This document shows, in pieces, positions 25,962-34,105 of a stretch of DNA of 64,000 nt. The stretch is taken from NCBI RefSeq assembly GCF_029853675.1, contig NZ_CP122539.1:918501-982500 (forward strand). The letters run 5' to 3'. The notes under the pieces were generated by a model. It made no database searches, was not told the origin of the DNA, and was given only the letters and a program-made list of their open reading frames with translations. Both the position numbers and the translations under genes were made by a program. The first letter of the stretch is position 1. Every line of letters begins with the position of its first letter. The DNA comes from Tenacibaculum tangerinum (GTDB taxonomy: Bacteria > Bacteroidota > Bacteroidia > Flavobacteriales > Flavobacteriaceae).

Positions 25962-28277
25962 ATGAAAGTTTGTATAGCCGAGAAACCGAGTGTAGCCCTT
26001 GAGATTGCTAATATCTTAGGAGCCAAGACCAAACGAGATGGATATTTCGAGGGGAATGGCTATGCGGTTACCTATACTTTTGGTCATTTATGCACGCTTT
26101 TAGAGCCCAAAGATTACAAACCGCACTGGAAAAGTTGGGATTTAAACAATTTACCCATGCTTCCTGAACGTTTTGGCACCAAAGTTACGGGTGATAGCGG
26201 TATTCAGAAACAGTTCAAAATTGTAAAGTCTTTATTTGAAAAAGCGGAGGTAGTTATCAACTGCGGGGATGCTGGACAAGAAGGAGAACTCATTCAACGA
26301 TGGGTAATTAATCAAGCTAATTACAAAGGTAAAATTCAGCGATTATGGATTTCTTCCTTAACTGAAGAGGCGATTAAAGAAGGTTTTGAAAACCTAAAAA
26401 ACAACGACGATTACAATAATTTATATTACGCAGGGTATTCTCGTGCCATTGGCGATTGGTTGTTAGGGTTAAACGCCACTCGTTTGTATACCGTAAAGTT
26501 CGGTGGTTACAAACAAGTGTTATCTATTGGTAGAGTACAAACCCCTACCCTTGCCATGTTGGTCGACCGTTATAAAGAAATTCAAACCTTTAAACCCGAA
26601 ACGTATTGGGAGTTACAAACCCAATATCGTGAGACCTTATTTAGTTGTGAAGAAGGACGTTTTTTAAAAAAAGAAGACGGACAAGCTTTTGCCGATAAAG
26701 TAAAAGAAAGTGACTTTGAAATAACTTCGGTTTCTAAGAAAAAAGGAAAAGAATACGCTCCTAAATTGTTCGATTTAACAGGATTACAAGTATACTGTAA
26801 CAATAAATTTAGTTTTTCTGCAGATGAAACCTTAAAAATTGTGCAGAAACTATATGAAATGAAAGTGGTTACCTACCCAAGAGTGGATACTACTTTTTTA
26901 CCAAACGATATATACCCTAAAGTCCCAAATATTTTAAAAGGATTACAAAAGTACGCTTCGTTAACACAGCCCCTATTAGGAAAAAAAATACGCAAATCGA
27001 GTAAAGTTTTTAACGATAAAAAAGTAACCGATCACCATGCTATTATTCCTACAGGAGTTGAAATCAAACTACAATACAACCAGCAACAAGTATATGATAT
27101 TATTGTAAAACGATTTATCGCAGTATTTTACCCCGATAGTGATATCTCAAAAACGGAAGTGAAAGGAGAAGCGGATAAAGTACCTTTTAGAACTTCAGGA
27201 AAAGAAATACTTACCAAAGGTTGGCGTGTGGTTTTTGAGTTTGGCAATGAGGCTAAAAAGACAGAAGAAAAAGATGTGCTTCCTACTTTTAAAAAAGGAG
27301 AAAAAGGTCCGCACGAACCCTCGTTTTTAGAAAAGGAAACCAAGCCTCCTCGAAATTATACCGAAGCGAGTTTGTTACGTGCTATGGAAACCGCTGGAAA
27401 ACAAGTAGATGATGACGAAATGCGTGAATTAATGAAAGAAAACGGCATTGGGCGTCCTTCTACACGTGCCAGTATTATTGAAACTTTATTTAGAAGAAAA
27501 TATATCGAACGTCAAAAAAAATTGATTATCCCAACGCAAACAGGCATTGATTTGATCGATTTAATTGATAATGAATTGTTAAAATCGGCTCAATTAACAG
27601 GGTTGTGGGAAAAACGTTTAAAAGAAATTGAACGTGGTGAATACCATGCGGCTACATTTATCAATCAAATGAAAAAAATGGTCGATGATTTGGTCTATGA
27701 AGTACGTTCGAGTTCTAAAACCAAACGCATTTCTTACGAAGCCCAACAAAAGAAGCAAGAGGTTAAAAAAAACACTTCAAAAAAGAAAACAGTGGTTGGC
27801 AAAGAATGTCCAAAATGCAACGGAGGACAATTATTAAAAGGAACTGCTGCTTACGGATGTTCTGCATATAAAAATGGTTGTGATTTTACCCTATCTTTTG
27901 AGTTTATGGATAAAAAAATATCTGAAAATCAACTTATTCGTTTACTTGATAAAGGATGTACTACCAACTTAAAAGGCTTTAACATGGCAGGTAAAAAAGT
28001 AGCGGGTTTGGTTCGTTTTGATGATAACTTTAATTTAAAGTTTGAACCAAAAAAAACGAACTCAAATATCATTTCAAACGATAACGAGAAATCTCACTCC
28101 GAGTCCCTAACCTGTCCTAAGTGTAGTAAAGGAACTATTTTAAAAGGAAAAGCTGCCTATGGTTGTTCTGAATATAAAAGTGGTTGCGATTTTGTGTTTA
28201 CTTTCAATGATATTAAAAAAATTGCCAACGGCAAACCACTTACCAAAGAGTTCGTTTCTAAAATATTGACTTCTTAA
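25962..28277 (+). CDS. topB: DNA topoisomerase III (type IA)
   Basis: 771 residues. TOPRIM domain at the N-terminus (MKVCIAEKPSVALEIANILG; acidic motif INCGDAGQEGELIQRW near 105-120), then the type IA core with SIGRVQTPTLAMLVDR and the active-site Tyr305 in VTYPRVDTTF. It has a second conserved block ENGIGRPSTRASIIETL. The C-terminus carries two related four-Cys-type modules (CPKCNGGQLLKG...GCSAYKNGC and CPKCSKGTILKG...GCSEYKSGC), typical of chromosomal Bacteroidota TopB. It relaxes or decatenates single-stranded regions. It stands alone, just upstream of the accessory region. Confidence 0.93.
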   Translation: MKVCIAEKPSVALEIANILGAKTKRDGYFEGNGYAVTYTFGHLCTLLEPKDYKPHWKSWDLNNLPMLPERFGTKVTGDSGIQKQFKIVKSLFEKAEVVINCGDAGQEGELIQRWVINQANYKGKIQRLWISSLTEEAIKEGFENLKNNDDYNNLYYAGYSRAIGDWLLGLNATRLYTVKFGGYKQVLSIGRVQTPTLAMLVDRYKEIQTFKPETYWELQTQYRETLFSCEEGRFLKKEDGQAFADKVKESDFEITSVSKKKGKEYAPKLFDLTGLQVYCNNKFSFSADETLKIVQKLYEMKVVTYPRVDTTFLPNDIYPKVPNILKGLQKYASLTQPLLGKKIRKSSKVFNDKKVTDHHAIIPTGVEIKLQYNQQQVYDIIVKRFIAVFYPDSDISKTEVKGEADKVPFRTSGKEILTKGWRVVFEFGNEAKKTEEKDVLPTFKKGEKGPHEPSFLEKETKPPRNYTEASLLRAMETAGKQVDDDEMRELMKENGIGRPSTRASIIETLFRRKYIERQKKLIIPTQTGIDLIDLIDNELLKSAQLTGLWEKRLKEIERGEYHAATFINQMKKMVDDLVYEVRSSSKTKRISYEAQQKKQEVKKNTSKKKTVVGKECPKCNGGQLLKGTAAYGCSAYKNGCDFTLSFEFMDKKISENQLIRLLDKGCTTNLKGFNMAGKKVAGLVRFDDNFNLKFEPKKTNSNIISNDNEKSHSESLTCPKCSKGTILKGKAAYGCSEYKSGCDFVFTFNDIKKIANGKPLTKEFVSKILTS

Positions 28278-28470
28278 AGAAGTAGGCATTCCATCGGGGT
28301 CGGTTACGCCTCCCTTGCGCCAGCTGGCTCGTTCGCTAAAAAGGTATACCATATCTTTTTTTTAACGCCCCGCAATCCAAGTTATATGCAAACGGTGACT
28401 TATCTAACTGTATTGGGCTTTCCTCCAACGGGTCTAGGTTAAAAAACCTTCCTAAGGTTGCATCGTAATT
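28278..28470 (-). pseudogene. RHS-repeat core remnant
   Basis: Minus-strand translation gives NYDATLGRFFNLDPLEESPI..LDKSPFAYN between 28470 and 28381, and TDPDGMP near 28290-28304 in another frame. YDATLGRF..LDPLEE..SPYAY..DPDG is the core signature of RHS/YD-repeat proteins. The intervening NNP segment is replaced by a GC-richer stretch (GCGCCAGCTGGC centre). Only about 40 codons survive, so this is a dead fragment. It runs right up to the topB stop codon. Confidence 0.6.
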
Positions 28471-28545
28471 TCGCTGTTGCTACAATACTTAACAAACATT
28501 TTTCTATACAGATACGTACTTTTATCTTTATTATGGTTTGCTATT

Positions 28546-28683
28546 ACTCCCTTTAGGTAGTGAATACCACTCCCCTTACCGTCGGAGTGTCGCTCCCCTT
28601 ACCGTTGGAGTGTCACTCCAATTAGGCATGGAGTATCACTCCCCTTAGCATTGGAGTGTCATCATGATTAGGCTCGGGTCGTC
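28546..28683. repeat. Six tandem 23-bp units, each an imperfect palindrome
   Basis: Units begin at 28546, 28569, 28592, 28615, 28638 and 28661, exactly 23 bases apart. The inner four read (A/G)CTCC, a 13-base middle containing TTA, GGAGT(G/A)TC; the first and last are degraded. Each unit has complementary ends ACTCC/GGAGT. There are no spacers, so it is not a CRISPR array. Confidence 0.85.
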
Positions 28684-29185
28684 GTCCCGATAAAAAATGT
28701 GTCGCTTTTTATCTTTATTTTTTATATTTGGAAGGATATACGGTCGTAAAACCGTGGGCTTCTCCTACTTAAGAAGTAGTTGATGCGAAAGTGACAACCA
28801 CTAAACATGCCCAAATAGCAGCGACCTAAATAGCGGTATACAAATCGTTTATGACAAAAAAACTACTTTTATTACTTCTATAGCTGTGCTTATGGGATTC
28901 CGTAAGAATGTATGCACCGATTGTATTAAGTTTGTAGGAACAGTATAATTAATAGTAACTTATTTTAAGAACTTTATAATGTCGCATGCTTTTGTTGAAA
29001 TAAAAGCATGAACGTTTAACTATAACGAGTTAAAAACTATTAAAACTCAGAAATTAAAAACCCTTGTAATAGTTTAGAAAGAACAGTATATTTATTAAAA
29101 AATAACAGCACTAAAAATTAACAAAAAGTATCTTTATACCTCCAAATAGGTTGTATAAGAGTGCTAAAGGTATTTATATAAACAA
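28684..29185. other. Non-coding, decayed region ahead of the cassette array
   Basis: No intact gene. It includes a stem-loop at 28984-29010 (GCATGCTTTT / ATAAAAGCATG) and a plus-strand signal-peptide-like scrap from ATG 28851 (MTKKLLLLLL, then a TAG, then LCLWDSVRMYAP) that looks like the start of a lost secreted protein. Bases about 29150-29186 occupy the position an attI or left attC would have. Confidence 0.45.
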
Positions 29186-29195
29186 GTTGTGCCTC
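29186..29195 (+). other. Left junction of the cassette array
   Basis: GTTGTGCCTC here is the exact reverse complement of GAGGCACAAC at 30711-30720, the box that closes cassette 1. The preceding TTTATATAAACAA resembles the right arm of attC5 (TTTATACCAAAC) but no matching left arm was found, so this may be an attI-like site or a decayed attC. Confidence 0.6.
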
Positions 29196-29209
29196 ATTAA
29201 AACTGAAAA

Positions 29210-30709
29210 ATGCTAATAGACGATATATTCAAAAAAATAAATATTCAAGACGGACATAGAGGCTACTATATGTTCGAAACCTTTATTCTTAATTTACTTA
29301 AAATTCATCTTGAAAAAGTAAAAAAACCATTTATCTCTCAACCTCGGAGAATTGGTTTCGATGCTTATGCACCTGAAGGTATTGAGGATATTGAAGGAGC
29401 TACTCAAATAGAGATTAAGTTTAATCTCGAAAGGTTTCCTATTAAACGTCTAATAGACCAGGTTATACATATTCAAGCTAAAATTAAAGAACCTGAACCG
29501 TTTGATAATCTACTAATAATTTCGCCTAATCCTATATCAAATAGATTTAAAAGCTATATACTTCATCGGATTGAAGACGAAAAATTACCTTTCAAAATTA
29601 TAGTTTGGGGACCTGAGGAAGTTAATAGTATAGTAGCGAAAAACCGAAAAGAAGCCAATACTATTGCCAACAACCTTTTCTCTTTAAGAATTGAATCTGC
29701 AGTTGTTCAATCCTCAAAGGATTGGGAAAAAGAAAGACAAGAAAAAATTGAATTATTAAATAGATTGTATAAAAAAGGACAATTTTCTTTCTTCCTTGGT
29801 GCAGGCGTTTCAAGTAGTGCAGGAATGCCTGATTGGAATACACTTTTAAATTCTTTATTCGTAACATATTTAACGAACGAATTTGATAATGAATCAAAAA
29901 TATTAGATACCGATATCGAGCAAATTGTTAATAGATTAAATCAAATTGATGAACCTTCTGCATTAATGGCGGCTCGGTATTTAAGAAAAGGATTAGATAA
30001 TAGGAACACAGAGTCCGAACAGTTTACAAAAACAATAACTGAAAATCTATATAAGTTACGTGACACAGGAAAAGCTATTGATTCAGAATTAATAAAAGCT
30101 ATTGTCGAAATGTGTATGCCTTTAAGAACAGGTGCAAAAGTAAAATCTGTTATAACATACAATTTCGATGACCTAATAGAAAGACAACTTGAATCACAAT
30201 CTATTCAACATCACAGCATTTATTCAGATAATGACTTCATAGATCCTGATGAACTACCTGTTTATCACGTTCACGGATTTTTACCAGAAAACACTGATGC
30301 TTATGAAGGATTAGAAAAAAGCACATTAGTATTTTCAGAAGAAGGATATCACTTAATTTATTCTGACTCATATCATTGGTCTAACCTTGTACAACTTTCA
30401 AATTTGAGAGAAAATCATTGCTTAATGGTAGGTTTATCAATGACAGACCCTAATTTGAGAAGACTTTTGGATATTGCTTCAAGAAATAGTGACAAAACGA
30501 GACATTTCGCTTTTATGAAAAGGTTGACTATTGATAATTTCATAGAATCAAAAGAAGGCACTGTAATAGATAATATAGATGGGGCAAAGAAATTTTTAGA
30601 TAGACATCATAATTTGAACGAAGAGATTATGAGAGAACTTGGTGTTTCAATTATATGGTATACAACTTATGATGAAATTCCGAAATTATTAAGAGAAATT
30701 AAAAAATAA
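29210..30709 (+). CDS. Cassette 1: PD-(D/E)XK nuclease-SIR2 fusion, candidate anti-phage effector
   Basis: 499 residues. The N-terminal about 150 residues look like an Mrr/PD-(D/E)XK nuclease: GFDAYAPEG (Asp51), TQIEIKF (Glu68-x-Lys70) and a following RLIDQVIHIQ helix. Residues about 190-430 are a SIR2-like NAD-binding domain with FFLGAGVSSSAGMPDW (GAGVS 197-201), ITYNFDDLIE (Asn318) and YHVHGFLP (His355), then MVGLSMTDPNLRRLL. SIR2 domains of several defence systems (Thoeris ThsA, DSR proteins) destroy NAD+ upon phage infection. The combination of nuclease-like sensor/effector and SIR2 in one cassette suggests abortive defence; that is inference. The ATG lies 24 bases after the cassette junction. 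Confidence 0.8.
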   Translation: MLIDDIFKKINIQDGHRGYYMFETFILNLLKIHLEKVKKPFISQPRRIGFDAYAPEGIEDIEGATQIEIKFNLERFPIKRLIDQVIHIQAKIKEPEPFDNLLIISPNPISNRFKSYILHRIEDEKLPFKIIVWGPEEVNSIVAKNRKEANTIANNLFSLRIESAVVQSSKDWEKERQEKIELLNRLYKKGQFSFFLGAGVSSSAGMPDWNTLLNSLFVTYLTNEFDNESKILDTDIEQIVNRLNQIDEPSALMAARYLRKGLDNRNTESEQFTKTITENLYKLRDTGKAIDSELIKAIVEMCMPLRTGAKVKSVITYNFDDLIERQLESQSIQHHSIYSDNDFIDPDELPVYHVHGFLPENTDAYEGLEKSTLVFSEEGYHLIYSDSYHWSNLVQLSNLRENHCLMVGLSMTDPNLRRLLDIASRNSDKTRHFAFMKRLTIDNFIESKEGTVIDNIDGAKKFLDRHHNLNEEIMRELGVSIIWYTTYDEIPKLLREIKK

Positions 30710-30713
30710 CGAG

Positions 30714-30844
30714 GCACAACAATGGCTATAAGTAATTGCATGTTCAGGTATACTTCTAAAAATCCTCGCGGATTTTCAGTTTGGTGCGTACTTGCAAAGT
30801 TAAGTGCTAAACCACGCAACTACTCATAGCCGAGACCGTTAGGC
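30714..30844 (+). repeat. attC-like site 1 (131 bp)
   Basis: Left: GCACAAC, unpaired AAT, arm GGCTATAAGTAATTGC. Right: arm GCAACTACTCATAGCC, unpaired GAGACC, GTTAGGC. Arms pair at 14 of 16 positions. The central part contains AAAATCCTCGCGGATTTT, itself a hairpin. The outer boxes do not match each other because GTTAGGC belongs to cassette 2. Confidence 0.85.
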
Positions 30845-30857
30845 ACAATTTTCAAAA

Positions 30858-31793
30858 ATGACAAAAGAAGAAAAACTAAACAAAATACTTAGCTGGTACT
30901 CTGAAGTGAATGAAGAGGAAACCAAATATCTTGCTACACAGGAGAACTTTCTTCAAGTTCATGAAATTGAGAAGTTAATAGGAGAAGCTATTCCGAAAGA
31001 TATTAGAGACTTCTTCAAAAAATATGATGGAGAATCTGGAAATGGATACGGCTCTTTTTTTGGACATTCATTTGTTAGTCTTAGCGAAATGAAAAACAGT
31101 CTTGATTTTGCTAAAACACAAGTAAAACCTGAAAAACCAAAAATAACTGACCCCAATAAGTCAAATAACTTAATTAAGCGGATTATACAACTTGTAGTTA
31201 ATGAACTTCCTTTAAAGAAAAAACTAGGATTTATCAAACCCAAATGGCACAAGGTGGAATTTGAAACTGGACCTGGTTCAATGGGAGGTCCATATTTTTA
31301 TTCAGACAAGAACACTTCTGATAAAGAACGTGAGATAGTAAAACTGAGCACCGAAACACGAAAGCGAATTTCACAATTCACAAAAGAACTTCACGAACTT
31401 GAAATTCAGGATTATAATTGGGATAATCTTGAAATTATAGCATACGGTGATGGGGAACATAAAATTGATAGAACATTCTACGATTTTGATAATACTTTAC
31501 CATTAACATCAACTCCAGAAGGAGCAATAAAAAAGAAGTATTTCCACATCAAATGGATTCCGTTGATATCGGATTATGGCGGGAATTACATTGGAATTGA
31601 TTTAGACCCTGATAAAAATGGGACAAAGGAGCAAGTTATTATCTTCGGAAGAGATGAGGAAGATATGATTGTTTTGGCTGACTCTTGGGATGAATTTCTA
31701 GATTGGAATCTTGATTTGATTGAGAAAAAAGGAGACAATCTAAAAAATGAAAGCCATTTACACGATATATATAAACAAATAAAAAGTGCCTAA
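30858..31793 (+). CDS. Cassette 2: SMI1/KNR4 (SUKH) family protein
   Basis: 311 residues. The N-terminal part has EIEKLIGEAIPKDIRDFFKK then YDGESG, the start of an SMI1/KNR4 domain. The C-terminal half has WIPLISDYGGNYIGIDLDPD, QVIIFGRDEEDMIVLADSWDEFL, the middle of the same fold, with a long insert between. Many SUKH proteins are immunity proteins against contact-dependent or polymorphic toxins; no toxin lies beside this one. No signal peptide. Its TAA stop (31791-31793) lies inside the R''-like box GCCTAAC of its own attC, which shows how tightly gene and site are packed. Confidence 0.8.
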   Translation: MTKEEKLNKILSWYSEVNEEETKYLATQENFLQVHEIEKLIGEAIPKDIRDFFKKYDGESGNGYGSFFGHSFVSLSEMKNSLDFAKTQVKPEKPKITDPNKSNNLIKRIIQLVVNELPLKKKLGFIKPKWHKVEFETGPGSMGGPYFYSDKNTSDKEREIVKLSTETRKRISQFTKELHELEIQDYNWDNLEIIAYGDGEHKIDRTFYDFDNTLPLTSTPEGAIKKKYFHIKWIPLISDYGGNYIGIDLDPDKNGTKEQVIIFGRDEEDMIVLADSWDEFLDWNLDLIEKKGDNLKNESHLHDIYKQIKSA

Positions 31794-31854
31794 CAATGTG
31801 TAACAAATCATAGCACCCTGCGGGATGCTACGCTTGTTACACGAGACGTTAGGC
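31788..31854 (+). repeat. attC-like site 2 (67 bp, the most compact)
   Basis: Left: GCCTAAC, unpaired AAT, arm GTGTAACAA. Right: arm TTGTTACAC, unpaired GAGAC, GTTAGGC. Arms pair 9 of 9. The inner loop folds again (ATAGCACCCTGCGGGATGCTA). Here both outer boxes match because cassettes 2 and 3 share the same 5' sequence. Both fit the classical RYYYAAC/GTTRRRY rule. Confidence 0.88.
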
Positions 31855-31882
31855 ACAAGCTGAAAAAAGCACCATAAGAAAA

Positions 31883-32404
31883 GTGAGAGATAAAAATAGA
31901 ATTCCGAAAATACTGAATGAACTCGAACGGATTTGGAAATCTAATCCTGACTTTAGATTGGGACAATTAATTGTCGCTGGAGCAAAACCTAAAGAACCTT
32001 GTCCTGAAGTATTTTACATAGAAGATGAAGATTTGTTGGACGGACTTTTGAAATTTGACAAAAGAGCCGAATTGGACAATGAAAAACCGAAAATCGTTCA
32101 TGATTGGAAAATATTTTCGAATGTCAGTAGAATAGACCCAAAACAATTGACAACCGAATTATTGGAAAAACTGATATTTGAACTTAAAAATTCGGACAAA
32201 AAAATAGTCATTACGCCAATAAACCTAATGAAATTAAATGGAGCACCTGTTTCTGACCAAACTTGGTTATTGAATCAAAAACCGAGAATTAAAAAGCTGA
32301 AAAAGTTATTGATTGAACTTAAAGAAAATGGATTGTTGAATGAGAGAAAGTCGAAACAAGATTTTCTTGGGATTAAGGAAGTTGGATATGACATTGTGGA
32401 ATAA
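31883..32404 (+). CDS. Cassette 3: protein of unknown function, 173 residues
   Basis: Starts at GTG 31883, 34 bases into the cassette. The first 60 residues, RIPKILNELERIWKSNPDFR followed by LGQLIVAG and FYIEDEDLL, look like a short helical domain I associate with uncharacterised proteins of the RIPKFLE..LGQLI type, but I cannot name it with certainty. The middle is charged (KNSDKKIVITPINLMKLNG) and the end has two Lys-rich helices (PRIKKLKKLLIELKENG). No signal peptide or membrane segment, so cytoplasmic. No catalytic motif seen. Confidence 0.72.
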   Translation: MRDKNRIPKILNELERIWKSNPDFRLGQLIVAGAKPKEPCPEVFYIEDEDLLDGLLKFDKRAELDNEKPKIVHDWKIFSNVSRIDPKQLTTELLEKLIFELKNSDKKIVITPINLMKLNGAPVSDQTWLLNQKPRIKKLKKLLIELKENGLLNERKSKQDFLGIKEVGYDIVE

Positions 32405-32412
32405 AAGCCAGT

Positions 32413-32543
32413 GCCTAACAATGGCTATAATTCATTGTGGTTTTGTGCCACACCAAAGTAAAAGTATAAATCAAACGGCTGGATTTCGGCGGAATAATCC
32501 TGCGGATGATTCCACAACGAAATCATAGCCTAGACCGTTAGCT
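32413..32543 (+). repeat. attC-like site 3 (131 bp)
   Basis: Left: GCCTAAC, unpaired AAT, arm GGCTATAATTCATTGTGG. Right: arm CCACAACGAAATCATAGCC, unpaired TAGACC, GTTAGCT. One extra base on the right arm gives an extrahelical position. Outer boxes GTGCCTAAC and GTTAGCTAC are not complementary to each other, only to the ends of their own cassettes (3 and 4). Confidence 0.85.
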
Positions 32544-32557
32544 ACAAGCTAAAAAAA

Positions 32558-33010
32558 ATGAGGAAGTTAATACTGATATTGTTTCTAACCTTAACAAGTT
32601 GCTCAATAAAAACGGAATTCTTTATTTACAATACAAGTGACGAAATAGTAACTATTGAATACCAATTTATTGAACCAAGTAAATTCGGAGGTTTTGTTTC
32701 TAATCCAGAAATGATGGAATCGAATTGGCTATCAAAACTTAAAGAAATTAAAAGTTCGGAATTGACTATTGATTTGACCAAAAAGCATGTTACTTGTAGA
32801 TTAAAAAAAGGGCAAGCCTTGAAATTAGGATGGATTGGAAACTATAACCCAAAATCTGAATATAAAAGACAAGAGTTGGCTGAAAACCTAAAAGAATTAA
32901 GAATTATTCGCAGTGGAAAAGAAACAATAATCATTACGCAAAAAGAAAAAGTTGCTGATTTCTTTGAGCGTGTGAATTCAAAGCGATATGAGATAAAAAT
33001 AAATGAATAA
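32558..33010 (+). CDS. Cassette 4: small lipoprotein of unknown function
   Basis: 150 residues. Signal peptide MRKLILILFLTLTSC with lipobox LTSC (Cys15). The mature part (FFIYNTSDEIVTIEYQF, LTIDLTKKHVTCRLKKGQAL, RIIRSGKETIIITQKEKV) is beta-rich and unlike any family I know. The start at ATG 32558 lies 20 bases after the cassette junction. As a lipoprotein cassette it could alter the envelope, for example as a phage-exclusion or immunity factor, but nothing in the sequence shows this. Confidence 0.75.
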   Translation: MRKLILILFLTLTSCSIKTEFFIYNTSDEIVTIEYQFIEPSKFGGFVSNPEMMESNWLSKLKEIKSSELTIDLTKKHVTCRLKKGQALKLGWIGNYNPKSEYKRQELAENLKELRIIRSGKETIIITQKEKVADFFERVNSKRYEIKINE

Positions 33011-33017
33011 AGCCAGT

Positions 33018-33151
33018 AGCTAACAACGGCTATAATCCATTGCTATGAAAGTGAAAAAACCTAACTTAGTATCAATTAACTTTGGCTTGATTCCTACTCT
33101 GAAAAATCTCCGATTTTTCGCCGCAACGGAATCATAGCCAAACCGTTGTAG
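33018..33151 (+). repeat. attC-like site 4 (134 bp)
   Basis: Left: AGCTAAC, unpaired AAC, arm GGCTATAATCCATTGC. Right: arm GCAACGGAATCATAGCC, unpaired AAACC, GTTGTAG. The right arm has one extra base. The central loop holds AAAAATCTCCGATTTTT. Outer boxes GTAGCTAAC and GTTGTAGTGC differ, again switching with the cassette. Confidence 0.85.
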
Positions 33152-33939
33152 TGCATTTAAACAAAACGAATTTGGAATTACTAGAGCATATAATTTTTAA
33201 GAGATTTAAGACTGAAATTGAAAAAGCAGGATTGTCTATAAATCGAATTGACGAAGAGGGATTTTTATTCATTGAAAAAGACGATTTAGATTATAAAATA
33301 CATTTAGAAAACTCAATCCGAGATTTTGAATCTAACAAGAGTTTTCATACAGTTGATACTGTAATAAAAATTCTGACCGAACCTGAACCTGAAATCCCGA
33401 ATTGGAAAGAAGCGAAAGATTATATTTACTCATCTCTCGTTCCAAATGACTCATTTGACAAGTCAGATATTTTAAATCAAGAGTTCGACAACGATTTGAG
33501 TAAAATCTTTGTTTATTACCAGTCGGACTTAATCCATTGGATAACAAACTACCAATTGGAAAATTGGGGAATTGACACAAGTTTGATTTTTGAGCAAGCT
33601 GACTCAAATATTAATCGAATTTTAAATAAAACGGAACTGGAAATTCAAAATCTTGAAGGGCACAAATTGTGCTTTTTTGATACTGATTTTTTTATGAAAT
33701 CAGAGTTATTATTAGCTACTGATTTAAAAGCAAAAACGAAAAAGGAAATTGGATGGCCAATTTATTGTGTTTTTCCAGTAAGAGATTTCATTTATATGTT
33801 TGGGAAAAAGGATTTTGAGTATTTTACAAACCGTATTGGAAGTATAGTAATTGAGGAATATGAAAATACCCAATATCCAATAACAACTGGAATTTATGAA
33901 ATTGGAGATAAAGGGTTTGAGTTAAAAGGAAAATATTAA
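33151..33939 (+). CDS. Cassette 5: protein of unknown function, DUF1444-like C-terminus possible
   Basis: 262 residues starting at GTG 33151, only six bases into the cassette and overlapping the junction box, so almost no leader. The N-terminus MHLNKTNLELLEHIIFKRFK and the C-terminal third (FPVRDFIYMFGKKDFEYFTN, RIGSIVIEEYENTQYPITTG, YEIGDKGFE) resemble the DUF1444/YtpQ type loosely. Acidic, no signal peptide, no membrane segment. If GTG is not used, the next candidate start is TTG a few codons on. Confidence 0.7.
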   Translation: MHLNKTNLELLEHIIFKRFKTEIEKAGLSINRIDEEGFLFIEKDDLDYKIHLENSIRDFESNKSFHTVDTVIKILTEPEPEIPNWKEAKDYIYSSLVPNDSFDKSDILNQEFDNDLSKIFVYYQSDLIHWITNYQLENWGIDTSLIFEQADSNINRILNKTELEIQNLEGHKLCFFDTDFFMKSELLLATDLKAKTKKEIGWPIYCVFPVRDFIYMFGKKDFEYFTNRIGSIVIEEYENTQYPITTGIYEIGDKGFELKGKY

Positions 33940-33947
33940 AAAACGCA

Positions 33948-34077
33948 CTACAACACCGTATAAAATTAATTGCTAGTGCAAGCTTGCTTACGAAAATCCT
34001 CGCGGATTTTCTATTTGGTTTGTATTTACTCAATTAGTTGCTGAAACACGCAACTAACTTTATACCAAACGTTGTAT
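33948..34077 (+). repeat. attC-like site 5 (130 bp)
   Basis: Left: CTACAAC, unpaired ACC, arm GTATAAAATTAATTGC. Right: arm GCAACTAACTTTATAC, unpaired CAAAC, GTTGTAT. Arms pair 14 of 16. The central AAAATCCTCGCGGATTTT is shared with site 1. Outer boxes GCACTACAAC and GTTGTATGCA belong to cassettes 5 and 6. Confidence 0.85.
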
Positions 34078-34105
34078 GCAATGACCAAAAACCTCTGAAC
34101 AATCG

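Noticed and set aside
28546..28683. CRISPR array
   Set aside because: Repeat units follow each other directly without spacers, only six units of 23 bases, and no cas gene is in the window.
30714..34077. The intercassette hairpins as ordinary rho-independent terminators
   Set aside because: They are far longer, are built of two nested stems with fixed unpaired spacers, lack T-runs, and their ends match the starts of cassettes.
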